NCBI GenBank assembly: GCA_004369085.1
Contig: ML210156.1
Span: 245,896-309,895 of the forward strand
Reading direction: 5' to 3'
Source of the DNA: Coprinopsis marcescibilis
Taxonomy: Eukaryota; Basidiomycota; Agaricomycetes; Agaricales; Psathyrellaceae
Length of the DNA: 64,000 nt
Part shown: piece after piece, positions 25,501 through 37,405 of the stretch
Numbering within the stretch: position 1 is the stretch's first letter
Layout: each line of letters begins with the position of its first letter
The notes under the pieces: model-generated
The model's input: the letters and a program-made list of their open reading frames with translations, nothing else
The model's database searches: none
What the model was told of the DNA's origin: nothing
Position numbers and translations under genes: made by a program

Positions 25501-28500
25501 CCTCATTCCGGGTCATGGAAGCTTCTTTGTCGGGGTCTCTCCTCAGGATAGAGATGTACCAAATCCATGAAGTATTATTGATGCCTTAAGAGCATGGGAG
25601 CTAACGTCTGAACTCTACTGTAATGACCTTCACCACCCTATTTCGATGTGCATATGCGGCGATGGAATGATGGCACCGGAAAACCGTTTATGTCAGATCC
25701 GCCCCACTTTTCACCGGATCGTATCGAATGCCCCTGCGCAGTGCGGCTGTATACAGTAGAAGCTCGTTCCAGTCTCATGTCGGCTTCTTTTTTTATTCCT
25801 CCCTATTCCAAGCAATTCAAGCCCAGCGTCTGCCTCTCCGGGGTAATTACTTGCATCAGCCCTGGCTTCAACTGTCATTTTGATCACTGACTTTTCCCCG
25901 TCTCGCCGCTTCGTTGCCTTTTAAGTATGCTCAGACCACACACATTGCTGCCATTCGTGCGAATTATATCCACAGGTGCGGGGCAAGCTTGTTGCAGCAT
26001 TAACACAAGTTTGGTACGGCAGCCGTGGACCTTTCGTCCGAAGGCATAAGGCCGATTGAAAAGAGCGACCTGCTGCCCCCATTAATTTGCTTTGTTTCGT
26101 TTCTGAAGGGGGTTGTCCGAACACCTTCCTTGTCGGTCAACAGGATCGGACCGATTCCATAAGCTGCAAGTTAAGCGAGGATTTCGCTCACTTACGTTGA
26201 GCTTACGAGTGGGGAGTTAGTGACGCATACGCCAACAGGCTATCACTGTTGATTCAGATATTGCGGTACGACCATATGGCCACCCTCATTCTCCCTTCCA
26301 GGAATAAACCCTTGTTTGCTCGGTCCCATGGCCATTTCCACGATGCATCTCATGATTATCATCCGAGGATAAGCAAATCTCGTCCGTTGCGGGCGTTAGT
26401 AGCCTTTAAATATTCTTACCCCTCTCGTCGTGTCGTTAGTGTCATTGTCCGTCATTTAAAGGTGCTGCTTTCCAAATTCTTCTACATGCGCTTCTCTCAG
26501 ATTGCACGAATGCTGCATTGCGTATTACAAACACGATGTAGAGCCCGCAGTGGGATCTTGCACTCTCATCTTACACCCGATGGAACCGATCAAGTTGCGT
26601 AGGTTTGTGTCGTTCCCATGCGAGCGAATGATGTCGTTCCTATTGGCGTAAGCTTTGCAAGAGCGTCTTCTGAATGTCAGTCGGTGGTTAGATCTTCATG
26701 AATTCTGGTTGGAGAGCTAGATCTTGTTTAAATAACTACGAAACAATGAATCGTTATGGCTCCCTAACTCCTGCCATTGCCACAGGCCATACGAAACTGA
26801 TTCTCAGCGTGGCCGTTGCCCAAGGCTAGGGCGCCTATTGCCAACCCACTTGGATACAGATTCCAGTGGGCAAAAAATGTGTGGGATCAGGGGTAATCTC
26901 AGGTCAGTGTGGGGGGTTTTGATGTAATCTATTTCATTTTCGGTTTGCAGCCGAAAGCCAGCAACGCGCGTGAACCAGATCATGCCAGTGGCGGGAGAAT
27001 TCGAACCGGTCCGAGCCCAATGTTGCGCTTCCAGCTCGGTTCCCAAAGTTGTACTTGGGAGCCGGCTCGAGTCGCTGGTGAACCAATCCGAAGCACATCA
27101 GCATATCTCGAGTCATTCGGGGGGTATTCGGAGCAGCCGACCAAGGTACAAACAGGCAGATATTCGGTAGGGCAGCTGGTCTCTCTCGAGGAACACCGTT
27201 TGAGCAAAAATCGATCAAAGAGATCAGCGCGGCTCTGTTGGTACCTGCAGCGTTAGCAACTTGAAAGCTCTAGTGACCAACCTCATAGGAGACAATGTAA
27301 GTGAAATCAGGTGCTTGGATACCGCGGCGCTTCCAAGGAGCTCACGATTTGTTGCTGGAAATGTGTTGCACGGACAAGCTTCCAAGAAATTTGACTGTGT
27401 CAATGGCGCCGGTAAAATTGCAGTATCCTTCAGGTCATCACACCTGGGGATAAGTATCGCTTGGTTATCATTCGGGTGCCAGTGATGATCAGAGGAGAGG
27501 ATGATCAAGGGGTGTTTGCTAGTGTCTGCTTCACCAAAGGCCGCTTCCTGGGCTGGTTTGAGTCCCGCATCAAGCCTATGAAGAGGAAACGAGTAAGGAA
27601 CGGCTCACAGAGTGTTACGGATCATCCGACCACAGTGGCCAGAGATCGTAAGCGGTCTAGAGACAGCGACCCCACACTAGTCCTTCAAATTCGGCAACCA
27701 AGGGCTTATGTAGGTGGATGTTATTGAGTGTCCACCAAATATTTAAAGCTAATGACAAGATTCAGCCGTTTACTTTGGTCCGCAACTCCAAAGCACCGGT
27801 CTTGACATGGGCACGCTGGGAGAGTAATCTGCTATCATCTCTGTCTCATCTCAGCTTACTCTATGTCACCCAAGGGCTCTCCCCCGCCGAGGGCCGATAT
27901 ACGCGGTTGGGTTATCCCTTCAAAAACGTATGTTTCCCGGGTGTTGTACCCGATTACTCCCAACTGGACTGTGGCGACGGCAAACGCCCAAATCCGTGCG
28001 CCAGTTCTTCGGCACATTTGCGACGCTTGTGGTATACACCTCTCTTTTTCAGTTCATCTCGTTCGTTCCTAAACAGGTGGCACATCACGTCTTTTAGCTG
28101 CCTGCGCCTCAGCAGGATGATTCAACCACAGTGACTCGGGAGCAATTATACCTTTGGAGTAGAGCGAGTTTATGCGAACACACAAAGGAATGTCAAAGCG
28201 TACTTATGCAAAAGCAGGTACATATACGTAGCCCCGTATTGGCGGAAAAAGGTTTCAACGGTCAGATACCCATGCCGTTTATTCAAAGCCGCAGAGGGCC
28301 CGCCCACTGCCCTGTCTACTAAATCGCAGATGACCACTGATTTGTTCAGCTCTTCGTCAGCCCAAGATATGTCCCAAAGGCTCGAGGATTACGTTCAATA
28401 GGCTCCTCAGACCTCAAGTGTCATATTCATCTCATGACCGTTCTCCAACGCTGCAAATCGACCCGCTGAAGCCGGCATTACCATCTTTGCTGCACTCCTG

Positions 28501-29274
28501 CTGAGAACTTGCCCCAACATAAACTCTTCAAGGCAAGTTCTTTTACTTCACTGACCCTGCATTCATGATGTTTGGAAAAGTTCGTAAGTGTTGAGCCCCT
28601 GTGCCGTTGACCCTTCGCCTTTGCAGCCCAATTTGCCCTTTCAAGTCGAGAATTCACACTTTCGTTATCGACACCGCCCTGCACTGCTGCGCATGGACTA
28701 AATTCAATTGAACTTTCTACGTCAGTCCGGCCCAGACAAGATATTTGACCAAACGGATCTTGACCCGTTCAGAGATGGACCTTGGAGCTACGGCGGTCCT
28801 GGATACACAAACTGCAACTCGGTCTACATGGCATTCTCACATGGGGTGCCATTGTGTATACGCCCTGTTCCTCGGATGCTTTTGCGTCTCCAGGTCTTGA
28901 CCCAAGTGCTCGATTCACATCCATGATCCCGATCCGAGTTCCACAACCATTGGACCTATTATCGTAGAACAATGCTCTAAACTACCAACATAACTGCAAT
29001 GAGAAAAAGGTGTATCGACCGCGACACAAAGCGAAGTAAATTTCGAAACCAAAGTCCTTAACAACGAGACCATTGTAATATAGAAAAGATATGTATGTAG
29101 TAGACAAAAACAGAAACAAATGAACGGTCCGTGAATGATGGTTGGGGCTGTTGGGTGGTAGTAGTGCGTGAGGAGCAAGTCGGGCGGGTATGCGATGGGA
29201 GTTATAAATTAATATTATATGGTATGACATTTTCGACTTCGTAAAAGGGTGTCAGGAGACCACTCGCTGCCCGA
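19580..29274. other. 9.7-kb gene-poor stretch
   Basis: The longest gene-free interval of the window. About 19,580-20,400 is the presumed promoter and leader of the cyclin gene. I examined the longer open frames (20,804-21,190, 21,990-22,268, 22,845-23,102, 26,909-27,256, 27,461-28,134) and none shows a domain, biased composition or splice-consistent continuation. No tRNA, rRNA or transposase signature was recognised. RNA-seq would be needed to exclude small or non-coding genes. Confidence 0.4.
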
Positions 29275-30634
29275 CTAGTAGTTGGCCCCAGGAGGATATC
29301 TTCGACCGCCGCCATAGAGTTGGTTCCCACTAACTCCCCCGACGAGACTCGGTGGTGCATGGTATGCGCTACCAACATCCTCCTCGGAGTGATCCATAGG
29401 CGTAGATGCGTTCAGCAGTGGATCCTTGACTTCCCAAACAGCAGCCTTCGAACCGACCGAGAATTCGAGATCCTCCCGCTGAGAAGCAAAGGGAATGAGA
29501 TAAAATCGGGTGGCCAAAAAGCAAAAGCAAAGGCAACGTACAGTGATACTGTCCCAGTATTTGTAAACCATCATCACGCTGAGCAGCATGCAGAGGGTGA
29601 AGAAGAACAGTCCGTCAATGTAATGCTTGATGGCATCACAAATAGTAACGCTGAACGCAAAGAGCAGAACCTGTAGATTGTTGAGCACAAGGTCAAAGAA
29701 AAGACGACGGTGGTCTTACCTGTGCAACTGCGAAGAAGGCGGTACCAAAAATGATGTCGCCAATCGGCCATCGGTCTTCCAGAGTTCTGAAGACGAGGAT
29801 CAACTGGGATACGATGTATATTACGGTGCAAACAAGTGGCCAGAGAATGTAAATGATCCAAAGGCCAAGCGGTTGGTCGTATTTGAATCCCGCGAATCCC
29901 TTAAAGGTAGCAATGGCGATGAAGAATGTAAGACCCCAGACAACGAGGCAGGATATTCTTAGGAACTAATGCACATCTGTTAGTACTTCACAATCATTGA
30001 AAGTAAGTCGGCTGCGACGCACCCAGAGAGACAAAGGTGTACCATCCTCTGCGAACTGAAACCCAACAAATCCGTTGATTAGCAAACAGCAATACGTTGC
30101 TGCTACCAATCCCGAGTAAACCGCCGCAAACCACTAGGGGTTTTCGATGAGATGGTAGAAATGCGAAAAGCCAGATTTCCTTACAGGGTAGCTGACGTTG
30201 GCCGTTGGAATAATTCCAGAGTCGAGGAACATGGCGAGTAGTTCGATGATCGCATACATCCAGAAAAACATGACGATTTCCTTTCGGCCTACAAACGGTC
30301 AGAAGAGCCATCTACTTGCTAGTTCAAAAGTACGCACCGACAGCTGTGTATTTACTGCGAATGTGGAGGATCATAATGGCCGTCATGATGATCGCGACGA
30401 TGTGAACGAAACATGTTGCTAGCGGAATCCTTGCGTTAGTACCATGCCTCGTATATGCAGCCCCAGCCATAAAAGGAGGAGGAACTCACAAGGCTGAAAG
30501 ATGAGAGTCCCGCCAACATCCACATTTCTGCTATAACAAATTGGTTCAATGCCCTGATCTGTGCCAACCAAGGGGCAGACGACGAGAGCCGCCGTCTGGC
30601 AGAGTTTGTTGAAGGATCCGAATTCAACGGCCAT
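29275..30634 (-). CDS. CHS7: Chitin synthase export chaperone Chs7
   Basis: Start [13 protein letters not shown] at 30634. Exon 1 (30634-30490) ends in LIFQP and joins exon 2 (30418-30338: [19 protein letters not shown]), then [65 protein letters not shown], further membrane helices, and a hydrophilic tail ending at 29275. The CYSRN segment in exon 1, the [14 protein letters not shown] block and the [17 protein letters not shown] block are diagnostic for Chs7, a multispan ER membrane protein needed for export of chitin synthase (Chs3 class) from the ER. At least six introns are present. Neighbours are unrelated and over 2.5 kb away on both sides. The start was preferred over an upstream non-ATG extension because it matches the usual Chs7 N-terminus. 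Confidence 0.92.
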
Positions 30635-33558
30635 TGGGTTTGCCTGCAACTACCAAGATAGTGCTTTTGTCGATGTCAACAGGTTTCAAGATAGCCTGAA
30701 TACGGCCTTGCTGGTGGTTGTAAATTGACGTTGGAGCGAGTGATCACAGTCCAGCGTCGGGTTTGAAAGTAACCTTAAGGTAAATTAGGGTCCAAAGACC
30801 TATCACGACGTCGTCAGGACGATATGGACGCATTCGGTGCAAGAAAACGTACTAGTCGTTGTCGTTGGGTTGTAAGCGTGGGTGGAGAACAATGAAAGAA
30901 AGTAACGGTCAAAGAGAGAGTATCTAGGCGAATTACACAGTCGTTGCGGCTATCAGTCCCTTGCAGAAGCTGAAGCCCGTTGAGGACGCTGCACGCTGTT
31001 ATTGAGCGCTGGGCGTTCGGGGTGGGGGCGACGTTGGAGGCGGTGGCGGGAGTGCTGTCGACGTTGCAAGCAGGGCCAACCTCGCCGCAAAGGGAGCCTG
31101 GGAACTACCTCCCGTTTTTGGTCTCATTCCATCATTTCGGCAGGGTCAAGAACAATTTGCATTAAGAGCGATAATTTCGCTGAAAAAGACTGTAATAAGG
31201 CTGGAGTATATATTGATAAAAAGGTCTTCAGCCTAGCCGACAGTGGCAAATCCAAGTCTCTAGAAATGGCCAGATTTTCCTTGAAGCATCGAGATTGAGA
31301 ATACTTTTACTAATTTCATCTACAAGCACCACTGTTCTCAGCCTGAACCGAAACATACAGGAATTCGATCTTGGGTGAAGGCCCTGAACCATGGCTGCCT
31401 AATGGTAGCAGCAAGTGCCCAGTGTCAGGGCGTGTTACTGCATAGTCCATTCGAATCAGGTCAGCACAATGGCAAGGAGCGAAACATTCGAACCAGCCCG
31501 GAACGTCGAGACGGTCCACGAGGGGATACACCACTTCAACAAGACAGGGGATCATCGAGTTTCAACTTCCTGGACCCGACAGAATTCCGAGAAACACATC
31601 ATGTCCACTGAAACCTTGGATGTGTCCCCAAGGTCGTGACGTAAATTGGCGCGTGGCTGGCTGTCAAGGACAGAGGTAACCTATTGAATAGAGTGTAATC
31701 TGGACAAAGACAGGACATTGTCAGTCAAGCAATGGAAACCAGACAGCAAATGAGACGCCATACATACCATTGACCCACACAGTTTGATCTGTCATGTCCC
31801 CACCCACAGTCCATAGCGGCCTTCCAACCTTTTACTTGTTCAGAAGAAGAAACATCTGCGTATAGTTTTGGGAGTGACTAAGTAAATCAGTATCACCACC
31901 GCGCGAGGCGGTGGCGGTAAAACCCACAGCGAGACCATATCAATCCTCCTAATCGAGCAACGTCATTGACACACATATCAGCAAAGGTCCAAACGTCCCA
32001 TCCATCTGCCCATCCATATTAGTTCCCTGCCATCAGAACATATATATTCATATCGGGCAGTTTTAAGCATCCCGAACGCAGATATATCGGATTGGGTGCT
32101 AGATGGCGCCGTGAGGTGGGGTGCCATTAGGACAGCGCTCGCCACCAACGCACATCGAAAACGAACCAATAAACCCTCGCCAATATCGCATCTGTCGCAA
32201 ACTGCCGAATGTTTGTGGCTACTCCCTTTCTTTGCGGCGTTGACATTAATACCCCTGTTAGATAGACAAGCATGGGGTTTGTCCAACAACATCAGTTCCG
32301 ATTGAAACCCGGGCTCTATCGGAGCAGTAAGCTGCTCTTATCGTGATCGTTCCCATTTCGTCGTAGTGCCACCTGTGGAGAGAGGTCTAAGTGAGTACCC
32401 AGAACGATAAAAGACACGTGTATGTATATACCGGGTATGTTGTCTGTCTGTCTTTCTTGCGTCGGCACCTGTTGGTGTTGCGGCGGTGCTTGCTGCTAAC
32501 TTGCCACACGGTCAGTACGGTAGGCGAAATCTCTGCTTGGTTTGGGAAACCAACATTCCAAACCATGAACCAATAAAAGAAATTAACCGCCCCAAACCTA
32601 TACTCGTCGCAGAACCCAACCCGTGATCTATCCGGTGCAATGGTAGACTGCGACCGTGTTCAGCTACAGGCGCACCGTTTCCTCATCTGGCGGAGAGGTA
32701 TGGTCCAAATCGCCGGTGTCACCGGATGGAATTGTCGATCAAGTCCTTTGGGCATCGCATCCTTGTCAGAATGTTTGGCCTGGAAAGGACGCGCCATATT
32801 ACCACTCTTGCAATACTTCAATGCACTTGATCAAGGGAGGGCCCTGTTCATGGTAGCCTGTTCAGGCATGTATCTCCAGATCTCCAGATTCTACGGAAGC
32901 CTACTGACACATCAAGCCCAACCGCAGTGCCTCCAGCCACTTTGACGCGTTGGGGAACATGAACCCAGCCGACTAGAATCCGCTGAATAGCGCGACTCCA
33001 TTGTAAGCACTAGCAATATAAGGAAGATGCCATCAGATAGATTCAACCGAGCACAGGAAGGAAACAAAGCAGCTTGCCATCGTTGACTGACTGGGATAGA
33101 ACAGACTGCTACCAAACTTGGCAACATTCGTCACAACAATTCAATCGTAATTGAACTGGGTTTACCCTGCGCAGCGTGAATTCTATTCCCGGGGCATCGC
33201 CCTCGCCTACCCAGAGGGCTTCAGTGTGATAGACCCGCCAAAGGCGGCGAATGGAGTGCTGGAGTAATCAACTTCGAATAATGGAAATAAACCAAACAGA
33301 ATGTGAATGGGTTCAAAGCGGCAATTATTAGCGGCAATGGAGTTTGGTGGTCAGGCAAACCGCCAAAAAAGCGAGTACTCGCCATAAGCGAACCACTCCA
33401 AAGACTTTATGGAATAGGCCGTCTATTTATCCAGGCTCTAGATGGGGATCGAAATGTTTTCTTTCATCGGTTTCGTTGAATTACGAACTGAGAGAGGAAT
33501 CAGAACTGCAACGGCGAAGAAAGAAACGAGTTACTAGTACTCACCGGTACACAACTAA
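30635..33558. other. intergenic between CHS7 and UTP18, no supported gene
   Basis: About 30,640-30,960 should contain the CHS7 promoter. The rest shows only short frames without signatures and without consistent splice partners. No RNA gene was recognised. Confidence 0.4.
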
Positions 33559-35803
33559 CTACCAAACACCGTAATCTTTCAGATGGTATAGCAGCACACG
33601 ACCTTTGCTGTTTCCAATCGCCACATACTCACTGCGTGGCGAGAAGTCGACTCCGGTGACATTACCCAGGGGCGTCCCTGATGTAGGCCAATTTGAGAAC
33701 GCAGTCAACGATGGGAGGTGGATCTGCAGATAAGGACGCCAAGTCAGTACAATGCGAGGGATTCGACAAGACAAAGTAAAGAACCCACCAGTCGCATAGA
33801 GTCCTTTTTATCCTTGCTTGCGATGGCAAGGAGTTGAGAATCATAGTTGAACCTCGCCGTAGAGATAGGCGTTGTGAGGTTGGCGATGGACTTGAGAGGT
33901 TTGGGTTTGCTCGCGTCCATGCTTAAATTTGAGTAGGCATCCGAGTTGTATACGTTGACGTAACCTGTGTTCGAGCTGCGTGCCAGGTGAAAATCGTTAG
34001 TACAGGTCAAACATGGAATACATAAAGACCGAGATGAGAAGAAAGACGGGGACTCACCCAACGGCAATGTATCCAGCACCGGCAGCGGACGTGCCCGCTA
34101 AGACGCTAGAAGAACCTCTGAATCCTCCCTCGTCTTGCCATTTCTTAACACACCGCCTCTGGCCAACGTCCCAAATGAAGACCTCTGAATCTCCAGTCAA
34201 TACCGCCAACTTTGAACTCCCACCACCTTCAAAATTCGTCACTCCATCCCCAAGGACGCTGTCCGAAAACCCAGGCGGCACCCACCACATGCCTTTGATC
34301 CCTCCAGCACCAGCTCCACTGCCAGTTGACGAGCATTTGAGACTCCCAACGACTTGACCTGCACCAGTCTTCCAATCCACCAAGTGCACATAGCCACCCC
34401 GGCCTGCAACGGCGAGCATATCACCATCAGTGCTGAACGATGTCAGCGAGAGACCCTCTCCATCCCCGCTTCCTGCCACGAGTTCACCGTCTTGGCCGCG
34501 TTTACGCCTCCGTTGAACCGTGGCGGAGGTGTCATTGAGGCCGTTAAAAGTTGTACCCCAAAGACCCCTCGCGTGGTGTGTTGGCGTTCCACTAAGCAAG
34601 TCGTACGTGTAGAAGAATGGACGTGGGCCAGAAATGAGCATCGAGTCGCCAGAGGGGTGGAATAGGGCTGATGTAGCGGATGTCATGGGGAGGTTGGGGA
34701 AATGGAGCGTTGTGAGCAGAGGTGACAGGTGTCCGTCAACCTGTAGAGATATGTGTTATAACGATGAGTTTGGCGAGGAAAGAATGACGGAGAACGCACG
34801 TTAAAAAGTCTTATACGCCTGTCTGCCGTCGCAACGCAGAGAATGGACGCTGCTGTCCCTGGATGGAAGGAAACAACGCGAACCTCGCCGCTCCCTGATT
34901 TCTGTACAGACTGATTGACGTCGCGGAGCCTTTCAATTTGAATTTCGCCCTTTGCCAGAACCGTTCTGCCCTTGGTTTTAGTGGATTTGAGGATTCCTGC
35001 TGTGGATGTGAGGGCTGCAGCGTCTTCGTCTTCCTCGTCATCCAATGTCGTTTCTCCTTGACCCTTTTTAAGAACCTTGCGAGCTTTCTTTGCCCAATCT
35101 GGTTCCGGATTGATAGCTTCGAATTGACTTCGCAATCGAGTCTCGTATTGCTGGGCCGAAATCACATCCTCCTCTACTGCTTGGCGCAGTTTACGACGAC
35201 GCGCAGGACCCTGGAGTAACGAGACCCCAGCGTCTGGATTTGAATCAGCAGGGTCTGCCCATGCTGAACGCGTTTTCGAAGATTTTATCCACGATTGGGA
35301 CGGTTGAGAGATACCAGAAGGAGACGCCGTCCGTTCCGGTGGTTCAGCAGAGTCGTCGCGTTCGTTCGACGCTTCGGAACCAGAACCAGCCTCGTCTTCG
35401 TCATCACTGGCGCCAGATTCTTGCGCAGTGGTTGGAGACGAGCCTGTAATTTCGTCGTCGCCGTCGTCGACGAAGAACAGCTACAAAACCAAGACGGTGA
35501 GTTCAAATACAAAGAAGAATCCGAAGAGCATACATCCTTGTCCAATAAATGGGCCAGACCACGGCTTTCGTCCAACGTAAGTCCATCACCAACAATGCCC
35601 TCATCATCGTCTTCAGCTATCTCCTTTCCCTTGCCCTTCTGGGGCAGATACTTCGTTCCAAAAAGCAAACTCTCCAACCTCCGCTCCTCATCGTCCTTGG
35701 TCGAATCGTCGAGTAACAAATCTAAGTTTCCTCGTTTCTTTTCGAATTTCGAGTCATAGAGATCCTTTGAGGTCTTTTGTCGTTTTCTTGGGTTCTTTCC
35801 CAT
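33559..35803 (-). CDS. UTP18: U3 snoRNP / SSU processome WD40 protein Utp18
   Basis: Start MGKNPRKRQKTSKDLY at 35803. The acidic N-terminal region (LLLDDSTKDDEERRLESLLFG) leads to the characteristic linker YETRLRSQFEAINPEPDWA, then WD40 repeats: VVSFHPGTAASILCVATADR, SALFHPSGDSMLISGPRPFF, FSTDGDMLAVAGRGGYVHLV, KLAVLTGDSEVFIWD, YVNVYN, and VDFSPRSEYVAIGNSKGR near the C-terminus (stop at 33559). The ESLLFG and 'PDWA' blocks are typical of Utp18. Role: subunit of the t-UTP/UtpB part of the small-subunit processome in the nucleolus, needed for early pre-18S rRNA cleavages; the N-terminus recruits the exosome cofactor Mtr4 in yeast (established for the family). At least five introns. It shares a 222-bp divergent spacer with RTF2. 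Confidence 0.92.
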
Positions 35804-36025
35804 ATTTATCGCGAGCAACGATGTCCAGAGCGATGAGGTCGACAAGGTGAAATTTCGAGTCTTCCAAATTTGGCAATGGAATGCAAAGTGATCTGATGGA
35901 TGAGTAAGCTTTGTCACAGCCACATATGTAGTGTTCCATTGCCAAGCATGGCAAAGCAGTGCCCGTATCTTGTCCTAGACCACCTCCTCAACTTTTAAAG
36001 ATCGTACTCGTACATTCCTGAAGCC
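35804..36025. promoter_or_regulatory. divergent promoter UTP18 / RTF2
   Basis: Only 222 bp separate the two start codons, which face away from each other, so both promoters and leaders must lie here. No clear TATA box is visible. Placement is inferred from the gene starts, not from motifs. Confidence 0.55.
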
Positions 36026-37127
36026 ATGGGTAATGACGGCGGAAGTATCCCTGACCGCAGAGATTTGGTAAAGACCAAAGCAAAGGTTCGTTGCTAAGTA
36101 TTCCAACTGTGTCTGTTGTGTTGACCCAATTCTAGGCAGAGCAAGCTGATAAAGCCAACCAAACCAAAGCTCGCTGGCTCTATTGCGCATTATCCAAGGT
36201 TCGTGCTATGCGGTGGATGTGTTAAAAGCGGAATCCTGAAATTAATCTAGAAACGATTACAAGAGCCCGTGGTATCCTGTACACTGGGCAAGCTATACAA
36301 CAAGGATGCAATAATAGAGTTCTTACTAGACAAGGCGGCTTATGGCGACTGGGAAGAGATCTGCCCGCATATTCGGTCACTTAAGGTGCGCAATCACGCA
36401 AGTGCTCTTTGGACCTTTCTAATTGGAACCACAGGACGTCAAGACTCTGAAGTTGACGCCAAACACCGCACCTTCGACCTCAGACGACAACGACCGCCCC
36501 GACTTCGTCTGCTCTCTCACACTGAAGGAAATGAATGGCGTTCAGCCGTTTGTGTACATCTCAACATGTGGTTGCGTCTTTTCGCAAGCAGGTCTCCGGA
36601 CGGTGTCCGGGTCACCAAAGGAGAAGGAGAAAGCGCCATCCCCATCTGAGGACTCAGCCTCTACTACTCCCCCCGCAGATGCAGCCCTGGACCTTTGCCC
36701 AAATTGCGGCACGAAATACTCGCAGAGGGCGGACGTCGTTCTCATCAACCCTTCCCCAGACGAGGAGTACGAAATACGTATGGCCATGGAACAACGCCGC
36801 GCATTGGAGCCTGTCAAGAAGAAGAAATCGAAGAAGCGGAAGCACGACCAGGAGTCGAACGAACCTGAGCCACCGACCAAAAAGAAGGCGTCGACTCAAC
36901 CGACAATCAACCCCTCTATGGGAGCTGCTAGTCGAGCTGTGATACAAAGCCTTGCAGAGGAGGAGACAAAGCGGAAGGCCAACATGAGTAGTGCTGTGAA
37001 GAGCTTGTATAGCGACGGCAAGCCTGCAAGGAAGGAGACTTTCATGACGATGGGGACGTTTACTAGGGTGAGTACATTTCTCGTCACTTTTGCGTGCTGT
37101 TTTAACCCCACTCGATAGTATGCGTGA
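36026..37127 (+). CDS. RTF2: Replication termination factor 2 homologue Rtf2
   Basis: Start MGNDGGSIPDRRDLVK at 36026 matches the near-invariant N-terminus of the Rtf2 family. Introns interrupt after KTKAK, ALSK and IRSLK. The body has the two RING-like halves: WLYCALS..RLQEPVV / LGKLYNKDAIIEFLL, then DFVCSLTLKEMNG, FVYISTCGCVFSQAGL and LCPNCGTKYSQRADVVLINP. The Lys-rich tail (PVKKKKSKKRKHDQ) suggests a nuclear localisation signal. A last intron splits TRYA: the final exon holds only TAT GCG and the stop at 37127. Family role: nuclear factor at stalled forks and in pre-mRNA splicing (fission yeast), proteasome-regulated at forks in mammals. It converges with G1, 278 bp downstream. Confidence 0.93.
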
Positions 37128-37405
37128 TACCAATGCAGCTGGCAAACTGCCAGCGCAGCCACTTTCAGACGATTGCTGTTGTACAATACTCTATATGGAA
37201 TTGCACATACGAAAGGAGAAGATTGCATTGTGGGTTCAGACTTGCGCGTACCTGTAGAAGATTTAATCCAATCGTGCCTTGACGGGCCCAGAGCTGGTGT
37301 GTGTGTCTTGACAATACAACATTTCTGATTGCATTCTTGTACAGACCTCTGGGTATGAAATAAGTAAGGTATCGGGGCGTGATGTCTAGGGAGAAATTGT
37401 TCCGA

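Noticed and set aside
26960..27060. Possible tRNA (TTCGAA-type B box on the minus strand)
   Set aside because: No T-stem pairing or A box at the right distance.
32391..32576. Small plus-strand frames in 31-33 kb as genes
   Set aside because: Short, compositionally random and without conserved start or splice context.
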